From Odocoileus virginianus (Eukaryota; Chordata; Mammalia; Artiodactyla; Cervidae), in the NCBI RefSeq assembly GCF_023699985.2, contig NC_069686.1, positions 67,644,410 through 67,708,409 of the forward strand: DNA of 64,000 nt. The letters run 5' to 3'. Position 1 is the stretch's first letter. Each line of letters begins with the position of its first letter. The translations under genes and the position numbers were made by a program. Shown one piece after another: positions 33,621 to 45,020 of this stretch. Under the pieces are notes generated by a model, which was not told where the DNA came from, did not search any database, and saw only the letters and a list, made by a program, of their open reading frames with translations.

Positions 33621-33924
33621 TTAATTGAAGCAAATCTTAGGCTTATGTCCAAAGACCAGTTAACTGTTAAGTGAGGTTCTGGGATGTCCTCCCATTATCA
33701 AGGTGCAATGACCTTGGGACTCAGTCTTTGCTTACCTGGCTGGTCTTTGGTTTCAATTCCCCAGCTGCCATTCAGATAATTGCAGTTGTTTTATTTATGA
33801 ATCTGAACACAGGCGATGCTATTAACCAACATGAACCTACATGTATTAACTGTTACACTGATCACTGACAGCTTCTATTAAATGCCATTTTTGCCCCACT
33901 GTCATTAGGTAAACATCGCCTCTT
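33621..33924. other. Single-copy DNA
   Basis: No recognised repeat or gene. Confidence 0.4.
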
Positions 33925-34035
33925 TAAAACTCGGGAATGTAATTGTTCTTGTCTCCATTTTACAGATAGGGAAACTGAGACTCAGACTTTCCATACCTGG
34001 CCAAAGACATTCTGTGAAGAGTTCACTTCTCGTCA
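33925..34035 (-). repeat. MIR SINE, reverse orientation
   Basis: 'ctccattttacagatagggaaactgagactc' (in two blocks) and 'cctggccaaagacat' match the reversed MIR core. Confidence 0.75.
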
Positions 34036-34129
34036 ACACAAGACGTGTCGAGTGTGGAATTTTGATTAAAGCTCTATAAACATTATCTAACTAAAGAGAA
34101 TTAGAAATACTTTCCCAGTGTGTCAAACA

Positions 34130-34343
34130 GGCAGCTCTAGTAAAGACGCCTGGAGTGGTGTAGGCTGGGAGAAACGGGCAGATCATCTGCACTGCACACC
34201 TCCAGGGAGCAGTCTTGAGTTGTGTTCAGTCTGGATGTAATCCCAGCTGCACACACACTGCACAGACCGCTGGAAACGAGCCCTGAGATCGCGGCAGAGA
34301 CGAGGACTGTCCGGTAAACAGCAGCGAAAACTCCGCAGAAAAG
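34130..34343 (+). other. Possible upstream non-coding exon ending in a strong splice donor
   Basis: This non-repetitive, moderately GC-rich stretch ends in AAG|GTAAGA, with the exon side ending at 34343. That is a near-consensus 5' splice site. It lies 0.9 kb upstream of the CpG-island candidate exon and on the same strand, so it could be an alternative 5' UTR exon. The left limit is unknown. Consensus donors also occur by chance, and no transcript evidence is available. Confidence 0.25.
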
Positions 34344-34729
34344 GTAAGACAGGAGAAGGCCCGGGTGTTTCCTTGGACAGGGATTTAAAATAAAGGTGAT
34401 GTTTTCTGAAGCTACCTGCCTTTCTCTCTGCCGGGTGAAGAGAATATAATGCTATATATCAGACAATATTCTTTTTGGTTGAGATGGGTAGAGTTCATTT
34501 AACCAGAGTGTCAAAATCCCTGTTGAGTTTTTAATTGCCTAATAAAGTGAATTCTCCAAACACTCCACTCTATCTGAAAGCCTCAGACAAAGGTGATCCA
34601 AACAAGTCTCAGGGTCTTTAGCCAGCACCCCTTTTTTCTAAGAACCTTTCCCAAACACAAGCCCATGGGTTGGAACAGTTCCCCTAAGTCACGAGGAGGC
34701 CAGGAACACTCCGCAGGCCACAAGGCTCC

Positions 34730-35780
34730 GCGGCTCTGAGAGGCCTCAGAGGATCCGCCAAGACACCAACGTGAGTCTGGCTCTCCTTGGTCACCGGCCC
34801 GGACCGTGGCGGCGGGGAAGGCCATCGGGGAAGGCCATCTCGTCACGTCTGCGGGCTTTTCAGCCCACACACAGGGTAATTAATTCTCAAACACAACCTC
34901 TATCTGTTAGCTGCAGATAGAAACAGAAACTAGTTAGAAAAATGTGATTGCCGCGCAGGAAAGTCGGAGCACAGAAGAGTTCAGAAGTGGGCGGGTGTAT
35001 GTGTTTAAAAAAAAAAAATGGGTGGGAACCCCATCAGCCAAGTCTGCAGAAAAAACTAAATGAAGCCTGCCTATCTCCGGCCGGAGCCCCTCCCCGCGGC
35101 CCGCGCCGAGGAGTGTGACACAGGTGCCGCTTCCTCCGGCTGCTGAGGGTCAGGAGCGGCCGACCGCGACCCCTGCCACGGTCCGCCGGGCCGTGCCCCG
35201 CGCCGGTCAGCGATGAGCACGCTGCTGCCGCCGACCACGACCCAGCAAGGTGAGTGCCGGCCGGGGGCGGGGGGCGAGCCCGAACTGTGGCTCTGGCTGG
35301 CGCGGCTTCCCGCGAGGTTCGGTGGCGCGATCGCGTGGGTCCCTCGCCCAGCGGGAAGCCGGGCGTCGCAGCGCCCCGGGCATCGCGGGGTCGGTGTCCC
35401 CCGAGTCTGGCGCCCGGGCTCCGCGCGCCCCGGGCCTGGAGAGGCCACCTCCGTCCCAGCGGCCATCCGCTGGTTTTCTGTTTCTTTGTGTGGTGGTGGG
35501 GAAGTGCCTGTGGCCAGAACTTTTCCCCTAAGAGAATGAAGAGGGAGAGACAGATCGGTAAGCAGCGCAGAGAGAAAGCACAACAACTTGTTTTCGGGGC
35601 TGCGCTGGCAGGAAGGTGGAGGCGCGTTCTGAGAAACTCGGAGTTAACTCTGCTAACTCCGACTCCTCTCCTCTCCCAGGCGGGCGGGAACCAGCCACAC
35701 GCAGATGTTACGGGGATCGGCTCGGCTCGCCTAGACCGTTGGGACCGTTGCAATTCTCCAGAGCCTGTTTTCTTTCTTTT
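34730..35780 (+). promoter_or_regulatory. CpG island, candidate promoter
   Basis: CpG dinucleotides are dense, especially at 35080-35460, while most of the window is CpG-poor. The island contains many GGGCGG/CCCGCC-like words and is essentially free of recognisable repeats. CpG islands of about 1 kb in mammals usually mark promoters. A strong splice donor inside it (35249/35250) suggests transcription on the + strand. No TATA box is seen at a convincing position. Confidence 0.65.
35213..35249 (+). CDS. Candidate short first coding exon
   Basis: ATG at 35213 (context gcgATGa, with G at -3) opens 12 codons, MSTLLPPTTTQQ, plus one base, and then meets CAAG|GTGAGT, an almost perfect splice donor at 35249/35250. 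A phase-1 first exon inside a CpG island is a common arrangement for a mammalian gene. An upstream ATG at 35059 would make a short upstream frame ending before this ATG if transcription starts that far out. I do not recognise the peptide, and I found no second exon that I could support. A chance combination of ATG and donor is possible. Confidence 0.3.
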
Positions 35781-37639
35781 TAAAACCAGCACTTGCTTTC
35801 TTAAGGACAGGAAATCCCGCTGGGGTTCTTTGTGAATTTCAAAAGCAATGTTCTGAAACGTTACTGGGCCTCCCCCAACCCCACCCTCTCCCCCGCCATT
35901 GGGCTTTTGCAATAAACATTGAATTTTCATTTAAAAAACAAGCAAGCAAACAAAAGACAGTGTTGATCACTCCTCCCTACCCTGGCTAGGTCTGATTCTT
36001 AGAAACTGTCAGAGGAGACTCTGAGTCTATAATGTAACACATTTAGTAGTTAACAGGGTCTTGGTTATGGGTACTGGAGACACACTCCATTTGTTTATGT
36101 CTTTTAAAAAGATGGCCGTGTGGCCTTAGGCAGCAAACTTGAGCCTGGCTGAGCGCCGCTGGGCCGCCTCTGTGCCTCTCTGTGTACACGGCCCTGTGTG
36201 TGCCCACCAGCTGTCCGAGTTCCTCCCTGCCCACTTCCGGACCATGTGTGCAACTTAACCATGTGTGCAACTTATCGCAGGAACCAGAGGCAAGCCGACA
36301 TCCTTGGCTGCAGTGTCATCACCCTTTGTGGGAATAAGAGGATAGTGTGCCTGTCTGGATTGTGAGAGATGGTACACATCAGCGGCTCAGCATAGAGATG
36401 AACACATGTTCAGCGCTTGATAAATTCCAGCATCTTTATTATACTGAGAATCCATGAGCTCCTGTGAGTTCGTGTATACCTTTGTGTGTGTGTCTGTGAG
36501 TGTGAGTCAGACACCAGTGAGTGTGTGTCTGTGTGAATCGGATACTATTTAGTTTGTATGTGTGTCTCAGGGGGCCAATTCAGGTACCCAGGAAGTGCAG
36601 GCCTACAGTCCTTCCAGTCGAGGAGACGGGCATGCTTAGGGAGCCTTGCCCTCCCCCAACCCATCCACTCACCCTGCCGCTTTACAGCGGTTCTCCAGGA
36701 TTCAGGTTTCAGACCTTGACCCTTGACGGTTGACTGCAAACACTTCTCCTCCAGAACTGATGGAGATGCAGCCCTTACTTGCATACCATTCCAGATTACC
36801 CTTAGGATTTACTTTCTGGCAGGATCTCTGCCGTGGGAGAACCATGGGGCTCTATTTCTCACCACCGCTGCTAACCCAGGCAGGATGTGTCTATATCCTT
36901 CCTGTCTCAGTTTACATCACTACCCCACCCCCAGAACCAGAGATTAGAACGAGAGGACCTGCTGCTTCCTCCCAGCCAGGCCTCCCCCACCCAACTGGGT
37001 GCATAAACCCAAGGGCCACAATTATTGAGGAGGGGTCATGTGCAGAAATCCAGTGTCTTGCCCCTGGTGGGGAGGGATCAGGCTCAGTGAGGAGATGGCC
37101 AGGTCCGGCAGCTTTATATAGAATGCGCTACCTCTGGCAGAAGCAGGGAGGATTGTGCTCAGTGCCAAATGACATTCCATCGAAGCTGTTGCTCAACCCC
37201 TCCAGATACCCGTGGCTTCGGGGAGTCACATGGCCTTGGCACAGCCAGCAAGTGTACCTTCCAAGGGTGCCCAGAGTGGGCCAGTTATTTCTGGGGACTT
37301 GCAGTGCCTCCAGGGAAACAGGAGTGCGGGGTAAAGGGTCCTGTGTTTGCAGCGGGAGCTCACCAGCCCATCTGCCATGCGGACAGAGAGGCCCTTCACC
37401 AGCGAGGAGAAGCCGGCAAGTGAAGGCAGTTTGCCCCTTTGAGTGGCAGGTACAGAGTCCATCCAACGCCCTTCTGAGACCCCAACCTAAACACCTTCCA
37501 AGGGTGAGCAAGCACAACAGGCACTCTTTAGCACAAGCTACAAACAAAACAAGAACATTTAAGCAATGTTTGAAGAGTTCATGATAGAAAAGGATACTTT
37601 CTTCTCACCTCCAGGGCAGGAGCTTTATAGATTTATGAG
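35250..37639 (+). other. CpG-island shore and possible first intron, single-copy
   Basis: The region shows almost no recognisable repeats. 36480-36560 is GT-rich low-complexity sequence. A 284-codon open frame lies at 36730-37584 on the + strand without recognisable domains. If the candidate exon is real, this would be the start of its first intron. Confidence 0.35.
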
Positions 37640-38190
37640 AAACCTTCTAGAAGTATTGTACATCTATACAATTACTTTTTCATTTACAAAATGAAACATG
37701 TATTCTACTTCATCTTTTTTTTTTCATAAGACCATGTTTTACAGAGTATACTTTATCACCATATATAGATCCATCCTTCTTGGGGCTGCATAGTATGAAT
37801 ATGAATGGGTTATTTAACCAATTCCTCCAAAAATGGACACTCGGGTGTGTACAGTCTTTGATTTCTTTTTCTAACCAGACACTGTGCTGCCATGACAACC
37901 CTTGTAAGTAGGGTTTCATATACATGTGTTTATATACATTTAGGATACTTTCCCTCAGAATTTAATTTGGACTAAAAGTATATACGTGTAAAATGTTTTT
38001 AGATACTGAAAAAATGCCCTTCAAAAGGTCACGTGAATTTCTAACACTTTCCGACAGCCAATGAAAATGGTGTTTCCCCGCGTCCTCACTCTCACTGTGT
38101 GGTTTTTATCTTGGCCAATCTGATGTGTAACCCATGTTGTCACTTTTGAATGTGCCTCTGTAATTACACATGCTTTTGCACTTCTGTAAG
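37640..38190 (-). mobile_element. Ancient L1M ORF2 C-terminal fragment, reverse orientation
   Basis: 'ttatttaaccaattcctcc', 'aaaatggacactcggg', 'cccttgtaagtagg', 'atgcccttcaaaaggt' and 'cttggccaatctgatg' follow the reversed order of late ORF2 in old L1. Confidence 0.65.
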
Positions 38191-38234
38191 ATACTGTGTT
38201 TCTTTTGCTGAGAAGTACCTTGTATGGCCTTTGC

Positions 38235-38345
38235 CCACTTCCTAGCAGGTTCCCTACCTCCAATGAGGAAATATGCCCCAGAAGTTAAATGAAGTGTCCT
38301 GTCTCTCATGGTGAGTGAGAGGGTGGAGCTGAGCCCCACAAGTGC
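38235..38345 (-). repeat. MIR SINE, reverse orientation (weak)
   Basis: 'tacctccaatgaggaaatatg' and 'gtggagctgagccccac' resemble the reversed MIR. The match is short. Confidence 0.45.
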
Positions 38346-38354
38346 TGTGCTGGG

Positions 38355-38525
38355 GGGTCAGACTTGCTTGGATACCATCCCCAACACTTACTGACTTTCA
38401 GGAGATGCAGGAGACCTCGGAGCTTCAGTTTTCTCACCTGTCACTGGGAATCACAACAGCTACTTCTTGGGAATCGTGTGATGAACGAGAGAATGAGGAT
38501 CTGGCGCCATGCCCAGTGATGCGGT
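38355..38525 (+). repeat. MIR SINE
   Basis: 'cttggataccatccccaacac', 'cttcagttttctcacctgtcac' and 'gaatcacaacagctac' follow the forward MIR consensus. Confidence 0.65.
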
Positions 38526-40149
38526 ATTGGCAGATGTTGTTGTTAACAGAATTTAGCAAACCTGGCCTGCAGGTGCTGATCATCTCCAGAGTCTCCCTAG
38601 CAGAGAGTGGTGAGTTTGCTTTTGATAACGGAACAGAAGCAACGTCAGAACCTGTATGCCTGGGCCCGTGGTCCAGCCTTGCCTGGGTCACCCCTGCACT
38701 GCCTGGCCTCACAGGATACTCCTCCCTGTTGTGCAGGTGAAACACTGGAGGCTGGGGGTGATGATCCTCGGGGCCCCCAGAGCCCCAGGGCACAGCCAGG
38801 CTGAGGACACAGGCTGAGACCCCAGAGCCAACAGAGGCTAACCCGAGGGGGGCATTAGGGTGCACGTGGGCCTGCTGCCCGTGTGTGCCAAGCAGGGCCT
38901 TCTGCCTCCCACAGGCCATGAGAACCATGCCCAGGAAACCAGGGCTGTGCCTCTGCACAGATGCTTAGAACCTGCCAACCACACCATAGCTTTTCGGCCA
39001 GGCCTGTGGTCCAACCTTAGTCCACCACTGCTTGCCATCACCCCGACTCTGTGGTCGGGCCTGACCCACACTGGGCCAGCTGCTGCCCTCCACAGCCAGC
39101 TTGGGCCATCCCCTAGGGTCCTTCCTCCTGCCTGGACCACCCTGTCCCTCCAGCTACAGCCTCACACACTCCTGCTTCAGGCCTCCAGGCTCTCTGGGTA
39201 CTGCCCCCATACACACACCTATACCTGCTGGTCAGTTAAGGCCTCCCTGGGCCCTCCTGACACTAGAAAACCACTCACTGGGGCCCTGAGGATGCTTTGC
39301 AGCCTGAGAAATTTCTGGGTCTGTCACGTTTTCAGGAATTCTGACTTCCAAGAAAGTCTGTGACCCCAACTGTCCCCTACCACTTGGGGCCTAGCTCAGA
39401 AAAGTGCTCAGCCAACAACTCAGACACGAACAGGTGACTGCACAGAGCACCCAAGGGCCGGCACTCCCGGGCCCATGTCCATGCGAAGGGCCAGAAGCAC
39501 CTTTTAACATCATCTGCTCAATGGGTCCTGATCCAGAACTTGGGTATCAGTAAATGATACACTGCAGTGGACAGAAAGTCAAACCAAAACCAATTCTAAG
39601 AACATGCTAATGGGCCCCAGGCACCACCACCGAGCTCTTCCGCTCTGCATTCACTGGTTGGTATTTCATTTTTGCCTCCTCTGTTCCCCCGCCTGCCCTC
39701 CCCATCTCTGCTCAGGGTTTCCTTCAGAGCATTACATAATCTGAACTTCTGTGGGAACACCACTTCCTGCCCTTAGTCGTTATAAACTTTAATTTGGGTA
39801 CATCCTTCCAGAACAAATGTTAGTGTGCAAAATCTTAGCCAAGGGCAGATACTGTCAAGGGTCAGTTCTCTCTCTCAGGCCAGCGGGAGCATGAGCTCAA
39901 GACGCTGGGCTCCCTCACAGGCTGAACCTCACACAACTCCCCTCACCCTCCCTCCTGCCACCAGAGAGCCTGTGTGCTGATCCCTGTGGTCAGAGACAGC
40001 CACTGGCCTGCCTCGCCTGGTGATCTGTATCAGAGCATCACTGGCTGCCCATCTTCCTGCTCTGAAGCCCCGCCCTTCCTTTTGGCCCAACATCTTCTCC
40101 AGCTCTCATTCCTGACTCTTTAGGATTGATAAATTGCTCAAGACTCAGT
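38526..40149. other. Single-copy GC-rich DNA
   Basis: 1.6 kb without a recognised repeat. Open frames up to 174 codons lie on both strands and overlap one another, as expected in GC-rich non-coding DNA. No splice-bounded exon could be supported. Confidence 0.4.
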
Positions 40150-40268
40150 GTGGAGAAGGAAGTGGCAACCTACTCCAATATTCTTGCCTGGAGAATCCCA
40201 TCGACAGAGGAGCCTGACAGGCTACAGTCCATGGGGTCACAAGAGTTGGACATGACTTAGCAACTAAA
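40150..40268 (+). mobile_element. 5'-truncated Bov SINE
   Basis: 'gagaaggaagtggcaaccta' to 'gttggacatgacttagcaac', lacking the tRNA head. Confidence 0.85.
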
Positions 40269-40327
40269 CAGTGTAGATAACTCTGCGAGTTAAAAACCCC
40301 AGGAGTAGGGGCCCAGCCATTGAGAGC

Positions 40328-40362
40328 ACCCCCGCCCCGCCCCCCCCCCCAACACACACACA
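40328..40362 (+). repeat. C-rich and CA-rich low-complexity tract
   Basis: 'cccccgccccgcc' is followed by about ten more Cs and then a short CA run. Confidence 0.8.
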
Positions 40363-42105
40363 ATATGGAACCACTATCTGGAGTTTGACCAGGTGCCCAT
40401 AGTAAATATCAGAGAAAAGTCATCTTGAGGTTCCAGCAGGAAGGAGGGGATAAGTGCACCTGTTCTTAACAAGGTCTGGCCTCAGGGAAACTTAACCAGA
40501 GCCTTGTCTGATGTGATACTGTCAGAGCCAAACTGACCTAGAGGAAGGGAAATTCCCACCTCCAGCCCATGCGAGCCTCCTATGCCCACCTGCAAGGACA
40601 GAAACACCGAGGGACACTTGGGAAGTTCACAGTCCAGAGAGACGGGCTCTCTAAAGGGCAGACCTCATTAGACCACAGGGTGCTCCCCTTTGTCTGCCCT
40701 TCACCACCCCATCACAATAGGCCATTTTACCCAGTATATCACATCTGGCTGCCAAGAAAAATTACAAGACATACAAGAAGACGAAACACACAATTTGAAG
40801 ATATAGAGCCAGCATCAGAACCAGACAGAGAGGTGGGAATTTAAAACGACTGTGATGAGTAACTCTTGATGACACCTTTATTACAGTCTCTCTCGTATCT
40901 GCCACACCTCTGTTCTCTGATCGCCAAAGCGCTGTGGCTGGTATACCCTGCTGCTCAGTGGACGCACCTGTGACCCTTGCTGGGTCTCCGAGGAAAGGAG
41001 GCTTGAACTTGGGGCCTTTGGGAGGAACATGCTCTGGACAAGGATGCGCCATCATCTCACTGCACACCTAGTGGAGGTGTTTTATCTCCACTGTGATGGA
41101 CTGGCTGGCGCGTCACTTGCAGGGAGCACAGCTGGGACCCCCACCCCCCTTCTCCCTCATACAATGCACACTTTTATGAGACTTCAAGTATGCAGCTACC
41201 AGCTGACCCTGGGCCCCGGCACACCCCCTTGAGCCCTGGAATGGAGAGTCTTCTTGTTTCAGTTGTAGCGGTGGACACATATTTCAGCCGTGTCTTACAG
41301 TGAAGGGGATTGTGGTTTGCCAGATCAAAACTAGATAAATCGTCCTATCTGCCTTTTGTGCAGGGATCCTATCTGTGACCTCTGTGTTCCCTGGACAGCA
41401 GAGTCCCCCGCTGTGAAAGGTCCTTTCTCTTGGGATGCTCACCATACACATGGCCTTTAGCGAGGAGGGAGTTCAAGCTCAGGCCCCTCTGCTGTGCCTT
41501 GTGAAGCCCTTTAGTGCAAATACACTTGGCCTCAATTGTCTAGTGACCAGGAGGCTAGAGAGCAGCTTTAGAGTCAGGCTTTGGGTTTGAACGTGGATTG
41601 ACTGTGGCCCTTTGTTCTCAGCTCGTGGGTGAAGCTCCTGACACAAAGCCTGGTTTGCGTTTATCACTGTCCCTGCCTGCGTGCTCTGCTGTTTGTGCTC
41701 AGTGAGTTCTGGGTCACTCTCCTTGTCTGCTCATTGGCCGCTGAAAATAATACCAAAGACAGGAGGCAAAGTCTGCCTGGGTCCTAGGGCCCTAGACGAA
41801 GCCCTCAGGCCCAGCACAGAAGTCACCTTGGCAGTACTCTGGGACACCGCACCCTTCTGTTCTAGGACAGCTTCGTCCCAGGGGTCTGTCCTTCCACTAT
41901 GCATCACGGAGTGGGCGAGGTGGGGCAGACCGCATGTGTTCGCTCCCACCAGCTGTGTGACTCTGAGCCAACCTTTTACCCTCTGCGGCTTAGTCCTAGC
42001 TAGCATCCAAGGAGAACAACCCTTGCTCCCTCAGCTTCACCACCCACTTAACAATAAGCGTCTTGGCTGTCTTGAGGAAGAGTAGGCTCCCTAAAATCAT
42101 ACAGG
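40363..42105. other. Single-copy DNA
   Basis: No gene or clear repeat is recognised. A faint MIR-like patch lies near 41545-41600 ('agagtcaggctttgggtttgaac'). Confidence 0.4.
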
Positions 42106-42203
42106 AATGAATGGATGGAGGGATGGATGGAAGAGATGGGTGGGTGGATGGAGGAAGACAGGGATGGATGGATAGATGGATGGGTGGGTGGAGGGGTGGG
42201 GAG
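42106..42203 (+). repeat. Degenerate (GGAT)n tetranucleotide repeat
   Basis: About 98 bases are made of GGAT/GGGT/GGAG units, a purine-rich tract with G on this strand. Confidence 0.93.
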
Positions 42204-42779
42204 ATGTGAAGGGCCAACCAGTGTAAACAAGTCTGATCTACACAGAGAGGCTGCCAGTCCCATATTCACCTGCACCTTCCCTGTCCTGCGTTAGCGCCGC
42301 CCCTCGGTGGCCTCCAGTGGCCTCAGGCTCAGCCCGATGCCTTGCCCTGCCAGCACTCCTGTGCACCCCAACCTGTGTGCACACGGGGCTCCCTCCCTCC
42401 CACCTGGCCTGTAACTGCTAACCCCTCAGTGTCGGTCCCGCAGTGCTGCCACTGGGCGGGTGCGGAGCTGGTGGCCCCGCTCTCCTGGGCCCCCTTTTCC
42501 CACTCCCGGCCTCCGACCCGTGCCTGCGCTCCTGCGAGGAAGCTGGGTCTTCCCTCCTTTGGTTGTGCCCTGGGATTGACTTGTCATTTGAATAATTTTA
42601 CTCCAGCTTCTTCCAAAGTTCTCAATTTAGTGAATTCAGTTCAACTTTGGTTGAAAATCCCAAGTTGTCTTTTTAATTTCTAAAATCTTTTCCCCTCTTT
42701 TCCACAAATTCTATAAACTGCCCTGACCAACTGTCTCCCTGACTCAGAGCATAAAAAATTGGCTGCACTCTGCTTAAGT
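42204..42779. other. Single-copy DNA
   Basis: 42290-42560 is GC-rich. No repeat or gene is recognised. Confidence 0.4.
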
Positions 42780-42890
42780 TATCTCATTTCACCCTCTCGC
42801 AGCCCTCGGGTGAGTATTTTATCTCCGTTTTGCATGTGATGATACAGAAACTCAAGAGGCAACGTGAGTTGCCGAGAGCCACCAGCCCTC
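42780..42890 (-). repeat. MIR SINE, reverse orientation
   Basis: 'atctccgttttgcatgtgatg' and 'atacagaaactcaagagg' match the reversed MIR core. Confidence 0.65.
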
Positions 42891-43424
42891 GCTCAGGCAC
42901 AGCAGGTGTTTCCGTGAGGGACTCAGCCAGGGCCACTTCGCACGTTCGGCACAGCACTTAGAGCTTTTAGAGAGCCACAGAAAAAGGTGTTTCTTTTACA
43001 GTCAAAAGGGGAAAGTGAGCTTTTAAGACTAAACCTTGTATTTGTCTTTACATCAGTGTCCCCTCTAAAATATGACTGTTAACATGGGGGGTGGGGAGAA
43101 GACCCAGGAAGGCAGAGCACCTAGGCCCACGGAGGCCCCCTGGCTCAGCCCATCCAGGCCCCAGGGCCTGCCACCCACTGGTCCCTGCCCAGTGACCGCA
43201 ACCCTGGCCCTGCGCAGGGCTTCCACGTCAGATCCCCCACTCTCCCGCTCCCCAGCAGTCCTGCCCACCCCCACAAAGGCAGGGCTCCTGGGCTGGGCAG
43301 CTGCAGTGGCCCCCCACGCCTGCTGTTTGCCTCTACCCTGGGAGATTGCCAGAATCAAAAGGAAATGCTTGAGGATACCCAGATTACTCCCTTTAAAGAA
43401 AAATAAAAATAAAACTTTGGCGTT
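42891..43424. other. Single-copy DNA
   Basis: No recognised repeat or gene. 43090-43340 is GC-rich, with opposing open frames that shadow each other. Confidence 0.4.
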
Positions 43425-43520
43425 GCAAAAAATTTATTTCCTCAATCAGGGATCGAACCCGTGCCCTCTGCAGTGAAAACACGGCGTCTTAACCACTGGA
43501 CTGTCGGGGAAGTCCTATCT
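43425..43520 (-). mobile_element. CHR-type tRNA SINE, 3'-short, reverse orientation
   Basis: Read on the + strand, 'cagggatcgaacccgtgccc', then 'tgcagtgaaaacacggcgtc', then 'ttaaccactggactgtcggg', is the reverse complement of the cetartiodactyl CHR SINE head. B- and A-box counterparts are both visible. Confidence 0.82.
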
Positions 43521-43924
43521 GTACCTCCATCTCTGTATTTCTCTTATCCTCTTGCCTTTTTCAGCCATGAATTTAGGCTGTTGTTCTTTACATCAAAGTT
43601 TAAAAGTTTTGCCCTGTTTCACTGTGAAAGAAGCAATTTGTGTTCATTGTACAATTATATATAAAAAATCAAGAAGGAAGTGGGAAGAGTGACTTTCCGA
43701 TACCTACAGGGTAGCCAGGCGACAGGAGGAAGGCAGTTCAGGACGAGCCAGGCAGAGATAAAGACGGAGGGCCTCGGTGTGCGGAGGCCGCCCAGGGACG
43801 GGCCCGGGGCAGCTCGCACAGCCGCTGGGCTCACGTGGGCCACTGGACGGTGGGCCTGCAGCTGGCCGCGCCCAGGGAGGGTACTCGGGTACCCTGCTCC
43901 GCCGGAAGATGTTACCCAGACGTT
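43521..43924. other. Single-copy DNA
   Basis: No recognised repeat or gene. CpG-richer at 43770-43910. Confidence 0.4.
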
Positions 43925-44010
43925 GTTTTTCAGCCGCTCAGCCGTGTCCGACTCTTTGTGACCCCGTGGACCGCAGCACGTCAGGCTTCCCTGCCCTTCA
44001 CCATCTCCCC
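43925..44010 (-). mobile_element. BovB/Bov 3' end fragment, reverse orientation
   Basis: 'cagccgctcagccgtgtccg', 'ctctttgtgaccccgtgg' and 'ttccctgcccttcaccatc' match the last 85 bases of BovB as in the 31138 copy. Confidence 0.72.
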
Positions 44011-44648
44011 AGATGTAGATTTTATTAATTCCAGCTCAGAAACATGGAAACTGAGGTTCAAACGGACTGTTCCTCCAGGGCCTCACCGGGCATCGCTGGC
44101 GCTGTGCGGCCGCCAGCCCGGGGTATCCACCCGCCTCTGGGGTGTGGCAGACGCATGCTGGGGCGGGGGGTGGGTGTTGCCCATGGCCTTGGCAGTCCGG
44201 TGGTCTGCTCGTCTCCCTGTGTCCCTGGCTTTACTCTCCTGCTTTGGAAGAAAGGCCTTTCTTTTTCCACCCCGCGTGGGGCCACCTGTGCTGGCTTTGC
44301 CCGCCTCAGCGAGCCCCCACCTGGCAGCCGAGCAGCTGCTGATGAAATGTTCCTTGTGGCCTGCGAGGCTGGGCTGTGACGGTTGTACCCGCTGAGGCCA
44401 ACCCACACACAGGTCCTGCTCTTCCTCAGGGAGCAGTGGGCAGCTGCCTTTCAGGGTCACCGCAAGGGCACGCAGAGAGAATAATGCCCCCACCAGTTCC
44501 TGGCCAGTTCCTGGAATGCCTCCACCACAGACCCACCCCTGCGTCGGCAGAGTTGTCTTTTGTTGAAATATCACCAGCCGTGGGACCATTCCTACACCAT
44601 GTGTTCTTCTTTGCTAGGCACTCTCAAATCTATTTCCTTTCTTCATTC
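44011..44648. other. Single-copy GC-rich DNA
   Basis: No recognised repeat. Opposing open frames up to 168 codons overlap in several phases and have no domains. Confidence 0.4.
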
Positions 44649-44658
44649 AGGAGTCACT

Positions 44659-44924
44659 TTTTGTTTATCCATTCTGTATATAGAAGCCTACATATGCTTA
44701 CCTCAACTTCCCACTGCATCTCCCCTGCATCCCTCTCGCCCTTGCAACCGCAGTCTGTTCTCCTGTTGTATAGCACAGAGAACTATATTCAATATCTTAT
44801 GGTAAACTAGAATGAAAAAGAATATTTTAAAAGTGATGCATATATAACTGAATTACTTTGCTATACCAGCTGTAATTAACACAACATTGTAATCAACTAT
44901 ACTTCAATTTAAAAAAATAAAAAA
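44659..44924 (+). mobile_element. 5'-inverted (twin-primed) L1 3' UTR insertion
   Basis: 44659-44757 is L1 3' UTR in reverse ('gtttatccattctgtatata', 'caaccgcagtctgttctc'). 44758-44924 is the next part of the same 3' UTR in forward orientation ('ttgtatagcacagagaac', 'acattgtaatcaactatac'), ending in an A-rich tail. The inverted part is the piece just upstream of the forward part in L1 order. Near-matching 10-bp repeats, aggagtcact (44649-44658) and aggaggcact (44925-44934), fit a TSD with one substitution. Confidence 0.8.
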
Positions 44925-44934
44925 AGGAGGCACT

Positions 44935-45020
44935 ACTTGCCTTCTCTGGTAGGTGAATAAAGCGAAGCTCAGAAATGTTAGGAGGGTTACACAACCAGAT
45001 GTAGTATGTGGAGCAAGTTG
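44935..45020 (-). repeat. MIR-like fragment, reverse orientation (weak)
   Basis: 'aagcgaagctcagaaatgtta' and 'gagggttacacaaccag' resemble the reversed MIR core. Confidence 0.45.

Noticed and set aside
35034..35930. 298-codon reverse-strand open frame across the CpG island
   Set aside because: Stop codons are rare in very GC-rich DNA, and other frames on both strands are open over the same bases. The residues are a low-complexity mix of Arg, Gly, Pro and Ala, and no domain is seen.
42048..42275. Proline/serine/histidine-rich reverse frames
   Set aside because: They are translations of the GGAT tetranucleotide array.
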